Assembly (NCBI RefSeq): GCF_022012395.1 | Contig: NZ_JAKLTQ010000005.1 | Location: forward strand, 124,001-188,000 | From: Arthrobacter hankyongi | GTDB lineage: Bacteria; Actinomycetota; Actinomycetes; Actinomycetales; Micrococcaceae | Length of the DNA: 64,000 bases | Direction: 5' to 3' | In this document: positions 10,840 through 20,536 of the stretch, one piece after another | Layout: each line of letters opens with the position of its first letter | Position numbering within the stretch: position 1 is the first letter of the stretch | Notes under the pieces: generated by a model | What the model was told of the DNA's origin: nothing | Databases searched by the model: none | What the model saw: the letters and a program-made list of their open reading frames with translations, nothing else | Program-made: the position numbers and the translations under genes

Positions 10840-11685
10840 ATGGCTCGAAAGACCGGACGAAAGGCCAACCCGGAAGGACGGATGCCGCTCAAGGAGCACA
10901 TCCGGGAACTGCGGAACCGGCTGATCGTCTGCGCTGTTGCGGTGCTGGCCGGCGCCGTCGGAGGATGGTTCCTCTACGATCCGGTGATGGCGGCGGTCCA
11001 GCAGCCAATGTTCGAAATCTCGGCCCAACAGGGACGCCAGGCCGAGATCAATTTCGGCAGCGTGGGCTCGCCCTTCGACCTGAAGATCCAGATCTCGATC
11101 TTCCTGGGCATCCTGATCAGCTCGCCCATCTGGATCTACCAGGTCTGGGCCTTCATCACGCCGGGTTTGAAGACCAAGGAACGCCGCTACACCCTGGGCT
11201 TCATGTTGGCCGCGGTGCCGCTGTTCCTGCTTGGGATCTATTTCGGCTGGCTGGTGCTGCCCGAGATCGTCAAGGTCCTAACGATGTTCACGCCCGCCGG
11301 CGGCTCCAACATCATCCTGGCGACGGACTATCTGACCTTCGTGATGCGCATGCTGCTCTCGCTCGGTGTTGCGTTCCTCACCCCGGTGGTCCTGGTCGGG
11401 ATCAACTTTGCCGGACTGCTCAGTGGTCGCCGGATCGTCAAGAGCTGGCGGATCATTGTGTTCGTCGTGTGCGTGGTGGCGGCCATGGCCGCCCCGGGCC
11501 CGGATGCGATGTCCATGTTCCTGCTGGCCGGACCGCTGCTGTTCCTGTTCTTCGTCGCCGTGGGTGTCTGCCTGGTCAATGACAAGCGCCGGGAACGCCG
11601 GCAGGCAGCGCGGGAGGCCGACATCGCCAAGACCGCCGGCCGGGCGACCCCGCTGGAGGAACTCGGCGGATCCGCCGAATCCTGA
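10840..11685 (+). CDS. tatC: Twin-arginine translocase subunit TatC
   Basis: Multi-spanning receptor for twin-arginine signal peptides. It has 281 aa with about six transmembrane helices and the signature MPLKEHIRELRNRLI near the N-terminus; the conserved SPIWIYQVWAFITPGL segment follows. It forms an operon with tatA. The C-terminal basic tail is a little longer than in E. coli. Confidence 0.95.
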   Translation: MARKTGRKANPEGRMPLKEHIRELRNRLIVCAVAVLAGAVGGWFLYDPVMAAVQQPMFEISAQQGRQAEINFGSVGSPFDLKIQISIFLGILISSPIWIYQVWAFITPGLKTKERRYTLGFMLAAVPLFLLGIYFGWLVLPEIVKVLTMFTPAGGSNIILATDYLTFVMRMLLSLGVAFLTPVVLVGINFAGLLSGRRIVKSWRIIVFVVCVVAAMAAPGPDAMSMFLLAGPLLFLFFVAVGVCLVNDKRRERRQAAREADIAKTAGRATPLEELGGSAES

Positions 11686-11775
11686 GCGCGGGGTGCCCGC
11701 GGCCCGCGCCCTCAGGCTGCCAGCCGGGTGCGCACCGGTTTTAGGGCGCCGCCGGACAGCGCGTAGGCTTCTAAT

Positions 11776-14607
11776 ATGAGTTCTCCATCCGAGCGGTACC
11801 GGGCCGCGGCCGACAGGGCGGCGTTCCAGAAAACCAGCCTGTATGCCTTTGCGCAGACCCTCGGATTCGAGCTGGACCCGTTTCAGCGCGAGGCCTGCGA
11901 AGCGGTCGAAGCCGGCCGCGGTGTCCTGGTGGCCGCACCGACCGGGGCGGGCAAGACGGCGATCGGAGAATTCGCCGTGTACCTGGCCCTGCAGCGCGGG
12001 TTGAAGGCCTTCTACACCACGCCGATCAAGGCGTTGAGCAACCAGAAGTACAACGAGCTGGCGCGCACCTACGGCTCCGAACGGGTGGGCCTGCTGACCG
12101 GGGACGTCTCGGTGAATCCGGATGCCGATGTGGTGGTCATGACCACCGAGGTGCTGCGCAACATGCTCTACGCCAACTCGGACACGCTGGCGGACCTGGG
12201 CTTCGTGGTGATGGACGAGGTGCACTACCTGGCCGACAGGTTCCGCGGCGCCGTGTGGGAGGAAGTGATCATCCACCTGCCCGAGGACGTGCAGCTGGTT
12301 TCGCTGTCCGCCACGGTATCCAACGCCGAAGAGTTCGGCGCCTGGCTGGACACGGTCCGGGGTGATACCGACGTCGTCGTCTCCGAGCACCGCCCGGTGC
12401 CGCTGTGGCAGCACGTTATGGTCGGCAAGGACATCCTGGACCTGTTCGCCTCGGAAGTTGCCTTCGACGAGGCCGCGCCGGCGCTGGCCTCGGATTCGGC
12501 CCGGCCGGACAGCCGGTACACGGTCAATCCCGAGCTGGTGAAGCTGGCCAGTTCAGAGAGCCGGCTCAACCGCAGCGCCAACTGGGGCCGCCCGGGCGGC
12601 CGGCGCGGGCGGCGCGTCCCCGGCCGTCCGGTCCAGACGCTGACCCGGATTCCCAAGGCCAGCAGGCCGCAGGTCATCGCCCGGCTGGACAAGGAAGGGC
12701 TGCTGCCGGCCATCACCTTCATCTTCTCCCGCAACGGCTGCGAGGCAGCGGTCCGCCAGTGCCTGGAGTCCGGGCTGGTGCTCACCACCGAGCGGGAGCG
12801 GCAGATCATCGCCGACCGGGTGGACGAGGCCACCCGGGACATTCCCGACGAGGACCGGGACGTGCTCGGCTACTGGACCTGGCGCGAAGGCCTGGTCCGC
12901 GGGATCGCCGCCCACCATGCGGGCATGCTGCCGGCGTTCAAGGAGGTGGTGGAGCAGCTCTTCGCGGACGGGCTGATCCAGGCCGTCTTCGCCACCGAGA
13001 CCCTGGCCCTGGGTATCAACATGCCCGCCCGCACGGTGGTGCTGGAGAAGCTGGACAAGTTCAACGGCGAGGCGCACGTGAACATCACCGCCGGCGAGTA
13101 CACGCAGCTGACCGGCCGGGCCGGGCGCCGCGGCATCGACGTCGAGGGCCACGGGGTGGTGCTCTGGCAGCCCGGTACGGACCCGGCTGCGGTGGCCGGC
13201 CTGGCCTCGCGGCGGACCTACCCGCTGAACTCCAGCTTCCGGCCCACTTACAACATGAGCATCAACCTGATTGCGCAGTTCGGCCGGTCCCGGGCCCGGG
13301 AGATCCTGGAAACCTCCTTCGCCCAGTTCCAGGCCGACCGCTCGGTGGTCGGCCTGGCCAAGCAGGTGCGCAGCCGGGAGGAATCCCTGGCCGGTTACAC
13401 CAGCGCGATGGCCTGCCATCTCGGGGACTTCACCGAGTACGCCGAGCTGCGCCGGCAGCTCAAGGACGCCGAACACGACTCCGCGACCTCGCGCTCCCGG
13501 CAGCGCCGGCATGCGGCCGCGGACTCAATGGAAAGGCTGCGGCGCGGGGACATCGTGGAGGTCCCCGGCGGGCGCAGCGAGGGCTACGCCGTCGTGCTCG
13601 CAACGGACTTCTCCGGACACGAACCGCGGCCAAGCGTGCTGACCATGGATAAGCAGGTCCGGCGGCTGTCCGTGCAGGACTTCGACGGCCCGGTGGAGGT
13701 GGTCTCCAGCATCCGCGTGCCGAAGACCTTCAACGAGCGCAGCCCGAAGTCGCGCCGGGACCTGGCCTCCTCCATCCGCAATGCCCTGCACGAGCACCGG
13801 CCACCGCGGCGTGGTGCCGAGTTCCGTGACTTCGTCCTGCCCGGTTCGGAACGGCACGAGCGGCAGATCACCGAACTGCGGCGCAGGCTCAAGGCCCATC
13901 CGTGCCACGGCTGCAGTGAACGCGAGGACCATGCCCGCTGGGCCGAACGCTGGTACAAGATGCGCCGCGAAACCGACCAGCTGATGGGACAGATCCAGGG
14001 CCGGACCAATACCATCGCCAAAACGTTTGACCGGGTATGCGAGGTGCTGGCCGCCTACGACTACCTGCAGACGCAGCCGGACGGCAGTGTATCGATCAGT
14101 CCTGCGGGCGCCAGGCTGCGGCGGATCTACGGAGACCGGGACCTGCTGGTGGCGCTGTGCCTGGGACGCGGGGCCTTCGACGACCTGGACGCTGCCGAGC
14201 TGGCGGCCTTCGTCTCCGTGCTGGTGTACCAGTCCAAACGGGAGGAACCCGGGCTCCGGCCCCGGATGCCCGCCATCGCCCTGGAAACCGCGGTGGAAAC
14301 CGCCGTGCAGGAATGGGCCGCGCTGACCGAACTCGAGGAGCGGCACCGGCTGCCCTTGAGCAGCGAGCCGGAATTCGGCCTGGTCTGGCCGATCCACAAG
14401 TGGGCCCGCGGACGCGGGCTGCAGGCCGCGCTGCAGGGTACCGACCTGGCCGCCGGCGACTTTGTGCGCTGGGCCAAGCAGGTGATCGACCTGCTGGACC
14501 AGCTGGCGAAGGTGCCGGGTCTGGAGCCCCGGATCGCCCGGCTCTGCCGCGAGGCGATCGGGCTCGTCCGGCGCGGCGTCGTGGCCTATTCGGGCATTTC
14601 GGACTAG
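11776..14607 (+). CDS. helY: HelY-type DEVH-box RNA helicase
   Basis: Ski2/Mtr4-like ATP-dependent helicase of 943 aa. Walker A is APTGAGKTAIGEF (about residue 55), motif II is VMDEVHYL, and motif VI lies in QLTGRAGRRGID. The C-terminal third carries the DSHCT-type domain usual for HelY. The role in Actinobacteria is presumed to be RNA processing or decay. It stands alone between tatC and the amidohydrolase, with 90 bp upstream. Confidence 0.93.
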   Translation: MSSPSERYRAAADRAAFQKTSLYAFAQTLGFELDPFQREACEAVEAGRGVLVAAPTGAGKTAIGEFAVYLALQRGLKAFYTTPIKALSNQKYNELARTYGSERVGLLTGDVSVNPDADVVVMTTEVLRNMLYANSDTLADLGFVVMDEVHYLADRFRGAVWEEVIIHLPEDVQLVSLSATVSNAEEFGAWLDTVRGDTDVVVSEHRPVPLWQHVMVGKDILDLFASEVAFDEAAPALASDSARPDSRYTVNPELVKLASSESRLNRSANWGRPGGRRGRRVPGRPVQTLTRIPKASRPQVIARLDKEGLLPAITFIFSRNGCEAAVRQCLESGLVLTTERERQIIADRVDEATRDIPDEDRDVLGYWTWREGLVRGIAAHHAGMLPAFKEVVEQLFADGLIQAVFATETLALGINMPARTVVLEKLDKFNGEAHVNITAGEYTQLTGRAGRRGIDVEGHGVVLWQPGTDPAAVAGLASRRTYPLNSSFRPTYNMSINLIAQFGRSRAREILETSFAQFQADRSVVGLAKQVRSREESLAGYTSAMACHLGDFTEYAELRRQLKDAEHDSATSRSRQRRHAAADSMERLRRGDIVEVPGGRSEGYAVVLATDFSGHEPRPSVLTMDKQVRRLSVQDFDGPVEVVSSIRVPKTFNERSPKSRRDLASSIRNALHEHRPPRRGAEFRDFVLPGSERHERQITELRRRLKAHPCHGCSEREDHARWAERWYKMRRETDQLMGQIQGRTNTIAKTFDRVCEVLAAYDYLQTQPDGSVSISPAGARLRRIYGDRDLLVALCLGRGAFDDLDAAELAAFVSVLVYQSKREEPGLRPRMPAIALETAVETAVQEWAALTELEERHRLPLSSEPEFGLVWPIHKWARGRGLQAALQGTDLAAGDFVRWAKQVIDLLDQLAKVPGLEPRIARLCREAIGLVRRGVVAYSGISD

Positions 14608-14679
14608 GTCCGCCCTGCGGCGCAGGGCGCCCGTGTCGCCAGCCGGCGGAAATCGACTGTTTTACTGCGAAGGAGCCTC

Positions 14680-16341
14680 ATGAGCACATCCCTGCCGTCC
14701 GCCACGCCGGAACACACCGGCCCCACCCTCTACCGCAACGGATCGGTCTACAGTCCCGCGGATCCCTACGCCACCGCCATGCTGATCGATAACGGCACGG
14801 TTGCCTGGGTCGGGTCCGAGCCTGCCGCGTCCTCCATCGCGGACGGCAGCATGTCGATCGTGGACCTCGACGGCAGGCTGGTGGCACCCGGCTTCGTGGA
14901 CTCGCATGTGCACCTGACCGAGGCCGGCCTCGCGCTGGAGTCCCTGGACCTGACTGCGGCGGCGTCGGTGGCCCAGGTGCTCGAGCTGGTGGCCGAGCAG
15001 GCAGGCCGGGAGGCGGGCCCGGTCCTGGGCCACGGCTGGGACGAGACCCGCTGGCCGGAACACCGGCCGCCGACCGCGGCCGAGCTGGACCGGGCCGCCG
15101 GCGGCCGGGAGGTTTACCTCAGCCGCGTGGATGCCCATTCCGCGGTCGTCTCCGGCAGCCTGGCGGCCCGCGCCGGACTGACCGCGGCCGAGGGCTGGTC
15201 CGCGTCCGGGCAGGTGCGCATGGCCGCCCACGAGCTGGCACGCGCCGCCGTCCGCGGCCTGGCGCCCGGGCGGCGCCGCGAAGTGCAGGAAAGGGCGCTG
15301 CACCATGCTGCCGCACGCGGCTACGTAGCGGTGGCCGAAATGGGCGCCCCGCAGATCGCCCCGGCCGAAGACCTGCTCTCGCTGCTGGAACTGGACGGGA
15401 CCGGCCCGCGCCAGCTGCCGAAGGTGCTGCCCTACTGGGGCGAACTGGTCCGGACGCCGGAGGAACTGGCCGGGCTGGTGGAGCACTTCGGTGGCCGGCT
15501 GCGTGGCCTGGCCGGTGACTTGAACATCGACGGCTCCATTGGATCACATACCGCCTGCGTCCACGGCGGTTATGCTGACGCAGCAGGGGAGCCGGGGATG
15601 CTGTTCCTCGGTGCCGAGGAAGCTGCCCGGCATTTGGAGCTGTGCACCGAAGCGGGGATCCAGGGCGGGTTCCATGTTATCGGTGATGCCGGTCTGGACC
15701 GCGCACTGGAGGCGCTGGAACTGGCCGCGCAGCGGGTGGGGGAGGCGAAGCTCCGTGCCGCGGGCCACCGGCTCGAACACGTCGAGATGCTCCCGCCGGG
15801 CGCCGTCGGAAAACTGCTCGACTACGGCATCAGCGTCAGCATGCAGCCGCTGTTCGATGCCTACTGGGGCGGGAATTCCTCGCTGTATGCGGCACGGCTG
15901 GGCACCGACCGCGCCCTGGGCATGAACGCCGTCGGCACGCTGCAGACCGCCGGCGTGCCGGTCTGCCTGGGTTCCGATGCCCCGGTCACGGCCCAGGATC
16001 CGTGGGCCACGGTCCGTGCCTGCCTCGAGCACCACAACCCCGCCGAGAGGATCTCCGCGCGGGCCGCCTTCCTGGCCCATACCCGGGCCGGTTGGCGGGC
16101 CGCGGGGGAGCCGAACCCGCTCCAGGGGCAGCTGGCGCCGGGGACTCCGGCCACCTTCGCCGTCTGGGACGTGCAGGAACTTTCGGTGCAGACCCCCGAC
16201 AACCGGGTGTCGGCCTGGAGCACCGATGCGCGTGCCGGCACGCCGTTGCTGCCGTCGCTCGACGTCGACCGGATGCCGCGCTGCGAACGCACGGTGATCG
16301 ACGGCGCCACGATCTACGACAGCGGCGCACTCGGCCGCTGA
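14680..16341 (+). CDS. Metal-dependent amidohydrolase (YtcJ-like)
   Basis: Predicted hydrolase of the amidohydrolase superfamily, YtcJ/exoenzyme-regulatory type, 553 aa. Metal-binding motif HVHL follows APGFVDS (about residue 80), with further His in the TIM barrel (GGFHVIGDAGLD, RLEHVEML) and the closing LGSDAPV Asp. The substrate is unknown. It starts at ATG 14680 after an AAGGAG site. Confidence 0.88.
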   Translation: MSTSLPSATPEHTGPTLYRNGSVYSPADPYATAMLIDNGTVAWVGSEPAASSIADGSMSIVDLDGRLVAPGFVDSHVHLTEAGLALESLDLTAAASVAQVLELVAEQAGREAGPVLGHGWDETRWPEHRPPTAAELDRAAGGREVYLSRVDAHSAVVSGSLAARAGLTAAEGWSASGQVRMAAHELARAAVRGLAPGRRREVQERALHHAAARGYVAVAEMGAPQIAPAEDLLSLLELDGTGPRQLPKVLPYWGELVRTPEELAGLVEHFGGRLRGLAGDLNIDGSIGSHTACVHGGYADAAGEPGMLFLGAEEAARHLELCTEAGIQGGFHVIGDAGLDRALEALELAAQRVGEAKLRAAGHRLEHVEMLPPGAVGKLLDYGISVSMQPLFDAYWGGNSSLYAARLGTDRALGMNAVGTLQTAGVPVCLGSDAPVTAQDPWATVRACLEHHNPAERISARAAFLAHTRAGWRAAGEPNPLQGQLAPGTPATFAVWDVQELSVQTPDNRVSAWSTDARAGTPLLPSLDVDRMPRCERTVIDGATIYDSGALGR

Positions 16342-16445
16342 GAGGTCCGGGCCGGTCCGCCACGCGGGCTGCCGCGGCAATTTGCGAACGCCCATACGCC
16401 AGCCTGACCTGCGGAAACAGGGCATTGCGGCAGGCCAGAGCGCCA

Positions 16446-16473
16446 TTGACAGCAGCCGCAGACCACGTAAGCT
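16446..16473 (+). promoter_or_regulatory. Possible sigma-70 type promoter in the gap before ppm1
   Basis: TTGACA (16446-16451) and TAAGCT (16468-16473) are separated by 16 bases in the 430-bp gap 16342-16770, which holds no gene I can support. If used, it would give ppm1 a leader of almost 300 bases; a nearer TATACT lies at about 16709. Prediction only. Confidence 0.35.
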
Positions 16474-16770
16474 AGGTGCTCACCGGGCGGGAAAAACCAT
16501 CAGGGTCCCGCCCCGCCGGTCCCGGACAGGCCCGCCAGGACGTTTGTTCTTGTGCGCCCGGCAGCCGCAGCGGAACCGGCGCCTAAATGGGTAGGTCTGC
16601 GTGCCCGTAGATAACGAGCTGCCGGTTCACGGGGAAGCGGCAGCTCGGCCCGAAGGCGCGCAGGCCTACCTTTTGTCTGGCCTGGCCCGGGCTGCCGGCA
16701 AGCCTCGATATACTGAACTGTTTGCGCCGCCAGCCGCGGCGCGGCAGCGAAGACTTCGAAAGGCAGCTGA

Positions 16771-17505
16771 GTGCGGGTCGTCACCATCATTCCCACCTAC
16801 AACGAGATCGAGTCCCTCCCACTGACGGTCTCACGCCTGCGGAAGTCGGTCCCCGGCTCGGATGTGCTGGTGGTCGACGACAATTCCCCGGACGGTACCG
16901 GAGCCTTGGCGGACAGGATGGCGGCCGAGGACCCTGCCATCCATGTGCTGCACCGGCGGGGCAAGGAAGGCCTCGGGGCGGCCTACATCGCAGGCTTCAA
17001 GTGGGGCCTGGACCAGGGCTATGACGTGCTGGTGGAAATGGACGCCGACGGCTCCCACCAGCCCGAAGAACTTCCCCGGCTGCTCGACGAGCTGGCACGG
17101 GGCGCGGATATGGTGAAGGGATCGCGCTGGGTGGCCGGCGGCAAGGTGGTCAACTGGCCGCTGCACCGCAAGCTGCTCTCCCGGGGCGGCAGCCTGTACT
17201 CGCGGATCCTGCTGGGAGTGCGCGTGCACGACATCACCGGCGGTTTCAACGCTTTCCACGCCCGGACGCTGCGCAGCATCGACCTGGACGCGGTGGAATC
17301 GGTCGGTTACTGCTTCCAGGTGGACCTGACCTGGAAGACCTTGCGGCGCGGTCTGACCGTACGCGAAGTCCCCATCACGTTCGTCGAGCGCGAATTCGGC
17401 CAGTCCAAGATGAGCGGCAACATCGTGCTCGAATCCATCCTGCTGGTGACCAAGTGGGGTTTGTCCGCCCGCTGGCGGAAGCTGGCCGGACGGGCCACCG
17501 GCTGA
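16771..17505 (+). CDS. ppm1: Polyprenol monophosphomannose synthase (family 2 glycosyltransferase)
   Basis: Transfers mannose from GDP-mannose to polyprenyl phosphate, providing the lipid-linked donor for mannosylated cell-envelope glycans and glycoproteins. It has 244 aa and a GT2 fold: VVTIIPTYNEIESLP, then the nucleotide-sugar DDNSPDGTG motif, then EMDADGSHQPEELP with the metal-binding DAD. There is no C-terminal membrane domain, so it is the soluble catalytic type. GTG 16771 is the start. It ends at a shared terminator with rbpA. Confidence 0.9.
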   Translation: MRVVTIIPTYNEIESLPLTVSRLRKSVPGSDVLVVDDNSPDGTGALADRMAAEDPAIHVLHRRGKEGLGAAYIAGFKWGLDQGYDVLVEMDADGSHQPEELPRLLDELARGADMVKGSRWVAGGKVVNWPLHRKLLSRGGSLYSRILLGVRVHDITGGFNAFHARTLRSIDLDAVESVGYCFQVDLTWKTLRRGLTVREVPITFVEREFGQSKMSGNIVLESILLVTKWGLSARWRKLAGRATG

Positions 17506-17518
17506 CCGACACGGCCTT

Positions 17519-17564
17519 AACGCAGCAGGAGGGGCACCCGTTCGGGTGCCCCTCCTGCTGCGTT
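17519..17564. terminator. Bidirectional intrinsic terminator between ppm1 and rbpA
   Basis: A perfect 22-bp stem (17519-17540 with 17543-17564) closed by a two-base TT loop, or a UUCG tetraloop if the last C-G pair opens. The right arm ends in TTT and the left begins with TTAA, so it can act in both directions between two convergent genes. Confidence 0.9.
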
Positions 17565-17576
17565 TGGTCCGGCAGC

Positions 17577-17924
17577 CTACGCGGAGCGGCGCTCTCCACG
17601 GCGGGCGCGGAGGTCGTTCAGCCGGTCCTCGAGGATCTGCTCGAGCTCTTCGATGCTGCGGCGCTCCAGCAGCATGTCCCAGTGGGTGCGTACCGGCTTC
17701 TCGTTGCCGTCCACCGGCTTCTCGCCGTTGACCAGGATGGCTTCCTTGCCGGTCTTGGAAACCCAGGTCGGGGGGATCTCAGCCTCGGCGGCGAAGGTGA
17801 CGAAGACCTGCTCGCCGTCCTCGCAACGGTATTCAACGCGCTGCCGCGGTGCCGGCTCGACGCCGGATTCCGTCTCCATGCTCTGCGCTCCGAGGCGCAT
17901 ACCCCGCAGGCTACGATCGCTCAT
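17577..17924 (-). CDS. rbpA: RNA polymerase-binding protein RbpA
   Basis: Actinobacterial transcription factor that binds the principal sigma factor and stabilises open complexes. It has 115 aa, with the VEYRCEDGEQVFVTFAAEAEIPPTW core, and the C-terminal sigma-interacting region HWDMLLERRSIEELEQIL. It is convergent with ppm1 across a terminator. Confidence 0.95.
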   Translation of the reverse strand: MSDRSLRGMRLGAQSMETESGVEPAPRQRVEYRCEDGEQVFVTFAAEAEIPPTWVSKTGKEAILVNGEKPVDGNEKPVRTHWDMLLERRSIEELEQILEDRLNDLRARRGERRSA

Positions 17925-18097
17925 GATCTCTCCCTCTTGTCTTGGTAGGCCACTGCCGCACGGCCCATGACCCGCACTAGCTTCAACGACGGCACCGGGT
18001 CAACTGTTCCCGGCCACCGCGCAGCCAGGCGCGCTTCAGCTTCTCAGGCAAACAACCAATTATAGTGCGGAACCGGCGCTCCGGTAAACCTGGCCCG

Positions 18098-19036
18098 TCA
18101 CGGCTTCCCGAGTTCCGGTCCGGCCGGTCCGGACTCCGGCGGGGCCTCCGCTGCCTCGGCGGGGGAGCCGAGCACGTTGCCGATGCCCTTGAGTGCCTCG
18201 CCCACTTCGCTGGGAATGATCCAGAGCTTGTTGGCCGTGCCTTCGGCCAGCTTGGGCAGGGTCTGCAGGTACTGGTAGGCCAGCAGCTTCTGCGTCGGAT
18301 TGCCCTTGTGGATGGCGTCGAAGACCTTCTCGATGGCCTGGGCCTCGCCGTCGGCCCGGAGGATGGCAGCCTGGGCATCGCCTTCGGCCTTCAGGATCGA
18401 GGACTGGCGCTGGCCTTCGGCGGTCAGGATCTGGGATTGCTTCGTGCCCTCGGCGGTCAGGATCAACGCCCGGCGGTCCCGCTCGGCCCGCATCTGCTTC
18501 TCCATCGACTCCTGGATCGAGTGCGGCGGATCGATCGCCTTCAGCTCCACCCGGGCGACCCGGATGCCCCAGCGGCCGGTGGCCTCGTCCAGCACCCCGC
18601 GCAGCTGCCCGTTGATCTGGTCGCGGGAGGTCAGGGTCTGCTCCAGGTCGAGCCCGCCGACGACGTTGCGCAGGGTGGTGGTGGTCAGCTGCTCGACGGC
18701 TTGGATGTAGTTGGCGATCTCGTAGGTGGCCGCCCGCGCGTCGGTGACCTGGAAGTAGACCACCGTGTCGATGGAGACCACCAGGTTGTCGGAGGTGATC
18801 ACCGGCTGCGGGGGAAAGGAAACCACCTGCTCGCGCAGGTCCAGCAGCGGCAGCAGCCGGTCCACGAACGGGATCAGGATGGTCAGCCCGGGATTGAGTG
18901 TGCGCTGGTACTTTCCCAGCCGTTCGACGACGCCTGCCCGCGCCTGCGGAACGATCCGCACCGACCTGGACAGCACGATCACCACGAAGATGACCAGGAC
19001 CAGGAGGACGATTCCCGCGCCGGTAATGCCGTTCAT
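18098..19036 (-). CDS. SPFH/Band 7 membrane protease-associated protein
   Basis: Stomatin/prohibitin-type membrane scaffold of 312 aa. One N-terminal transmembrane helix (residues 5-22) is followed by the SPFH domain (AGVVERLGKYQRTLNPGL onward) and a coiled-coil repeat region near residues 195-250 in which the EGxxQxxIL pattern recurs (TAEGTKQSQIL, TAEGQRQSSIL, KAEGDAQAAIL). Its start overlaps the stop of the upstream NfeD gene by four bases; this is the classic SPFH-NfeD pair. The cellular role is presumed membrane-domain organisation. Confidence 0.92.
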   Translation of the reverse strand: MNGITGAGIVLLVLVIFVVIVLSRSVRIVPQARAGVVERLGKYQRTLNPGLTILIPFVDRLLPLLDLREQVVSFPPQPVITSDNLVVSIDTVVYFQVTDARAATYEIANYIQAVEQLTTTTLRNVVGGLDLEQTLTSRDQINGQLRGVLDEATGRWGIRVARVELKAIDPPHSIQESMEKQMRAERDRRALILTAEGTKQSQILTAEGQRQSSILKAEGDAQAAILRADGEAQAIEKVFDAIHKGNPTQKLLAYQYLQTLPKLAEGTANKLWIIPSEVGEALKGIGNVLGSPAEAAEAPPESGPAGPELGKP

Positions 19037-19515
19037 GCTTCCCCCACTTCGTTGTCTTTGAACGCCCCGCCGACCGGGGCCACTACCGCGGTCGCACCGT
19101 CGATGCGTGCCACCTGCACCCGCTGTCCGGCCGGAATCTGCGAGCCGTCGCTGGAACGGGCGGTCCAGGTGTCGCCGCCGATCTTCACCGTGCCGGAGTT
19201 GTCGGTCACCGCTTCCAGGGTCATCGCCGTCTCGCCGATCAGCCGTTCCACGTTGGTCCGCAGATCCGCCGGTCCCCGGTTCAGGTGGCGCAGGGCCACC
19301 GGACGGACAAAGAGGATCATGAGCAGGGAGACCACGCAGAAGATGACCACCTGCGCCCAGAAGGGGCCGCCCAGCAGCCCGCCAAAGAGCGCGGCCAAGG
19401 CGCCGGCGGAGAGCATGATGAAGAACAGGTCCAGTGTCACGATTTCGATGATGGCCAGCAGCAGGAACATCGCCAGCCAAAATACCCAGCTGTTGGTTAT
19501 AATCCAGTCGAGCAT
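19033..19515 (-). CDS. NfeD-like membrane protein
   Basis: Partner of the SPFH protein encoded immediately downstream. It has 160 aa with three or four transmembrane helices, then a C-terminal OB-fold (RLIGETAMTLEAVTDNSGTVKIGGDTWTARS). It is the short, protease-free NfeD form. ATG 19515 is preceded by a GGAAGGGG site, better than the upstream in-frame ATGs. Confidence 0.9.
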   Translation of the reverse strand: MLDWIITNSWVFWLAMFLLLAIIEIVTLDLFFIMLSAGALAALFGGLLGGPFWAQVVIFCVVSLLMILFVRPVALRHLNRGPADLRTNVERLIGETAMTLEAVTDNSGTVKIGGDTWTARSSDGSQIPAGQRVQVARIDGATAVVAPVGGAFKDNEVGEA

Positions 19516-19635
19516 GGTTACCCCTTCCACTGCTTCCATCATGCATGATCCGGTGCCGCGGCGGAGCGCCGGTCCCGGCCGGAGCGGGGAAACGGGACAA
19601 CCGTGGCCAATTTGTGACCATGCGGCCCCCGGCAG

Positions 19636-20517
19636 TTACCGGACCGGGTCCTGCCGCCGGAACACACTGAGCGTGAAACGGGCCTCCACGGCCAGCGGCA
19701 GGGCGGTGCCGGCGAGCGCGGCACGAATGGCTGTGGCGTCGGTGTGGTGGGCGTTCGGTCCCATCAGCACCAACTGCTCCACCCCGTCGGCATCCAATTC
19801 CAGCGGAGCGGACACCTCGGTGGCCGCGGTTTCGACGAAGTGGCCGGAGAGCGTCTCCGCCAGCTTGGCCGCCTTGTCCTCGCCGATCGCCAGCAACGGC
19901 AGGACATCGCGCAACTGGGCCAGATGGCCCGGCGCCGGTGTGACCACCAGCAGATGCCCGCCCGGAGCTAGCACGCGGGCATATTCGGCCGCGTTGCGCG
20001 GAGCGAAGACATTGAGGACCAGGTCCACGCTGGCCGCGGCCAGCGGCAGCGGCCGCCACAGATCCCAGACCAGGCAGAGCGCGCCTGGCACAGCGCGGGT
20101 GGCGCGGCGCAGCGCGAATTTGGAGATGTCCAAGGCTACCGCGGCGGCGTCCGGACAACCGGCCAGCACGTGCGCCAGATAGTAGCCGGTGCCGGCACCG
20201 GCGTCGAGCACCGCCGGCGAGGTGCGGCCGGCGAGCAGTTGCGCCGCTTCGGCGGCCACACGTCCGGCCAGCGGAGCGTAGCCGCCGGCGGACAGGAAAG
20301 CCTCCCGGGCCGCCACCATCGCGGCGGTGTCCGGGGTGAAGGAGGTACCGCGGCCGGTGAGCAAATTGATGTAGCCCTGCCGGGCGCCGTCGAACCGGTG
20401 GCCCTCGGCGCAGCGGATGCCGTCGGCCGGCCGTGGCCCGTTGGGGAGCATTTCGGCGGCGCAGACAGGACAGAGCAGGAGCCGGAGGGCGGCGAGCGGA
20501 TCAGGATTGGAAGGCAC
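19636..20517 (-). CDS. RlmA-type 23S rRNA guanine methyltransferase
   Basis: SAM-dependent methyltransferase of 293 aa, related to RlmA(I)/RlmA(II)/TlrB, which methylate N1 of a guanine in the 23S rRNA hairpin 35 region. The N-terminal zinc motif is CPVC at about residue 16 with CAEGHRF at about 36, then GYINLL; the SAM motif LDAGAGTGYYL lies at about residue 104. RlmA relatives can change macrolide/tylosin sensitivity, but which base is modified cannot be read from sequence. It lies 19 bp after the def stop and may be cotranscribed with it. Confidence 0.85.
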   Translation of the reverse strand: MPSNPDPLAALRLLLCPVCAAEMLPNGPRPADGIRCAEGHRFDGARQGYINLLTGRGTSFTPDTAAMVAAREAFLSAGGYAPLAGRVAAEAAQLLAGRTSPAVLDAGAGTGYYLAHVLAGCPDAAAVALDISKFALRRATRAVPGALCLVWDLWRPLPLAAASVDLVLNVFAPRNAAEYARVLAPGGHLLVVTPAPGHLAQLRDVLPLLAIGEDKAAKLAETLSGHFVETAATEVSAPLELDADGVEQLVLMGPNAHHTDATAIRAALAGTALPLAVEARFTLSVFRRQDPVR

Positions 20518-20536
20518 GCCTCATCCTACCGGCAGG

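Noticed and set aside
20458-20476. Copy of the transposon terminus in the methyltransferase gene
   Set aside because: Only 11 bases (AGACAGGACAG) match and they code for the conserved zinc-finger Cys region of an intact gene.
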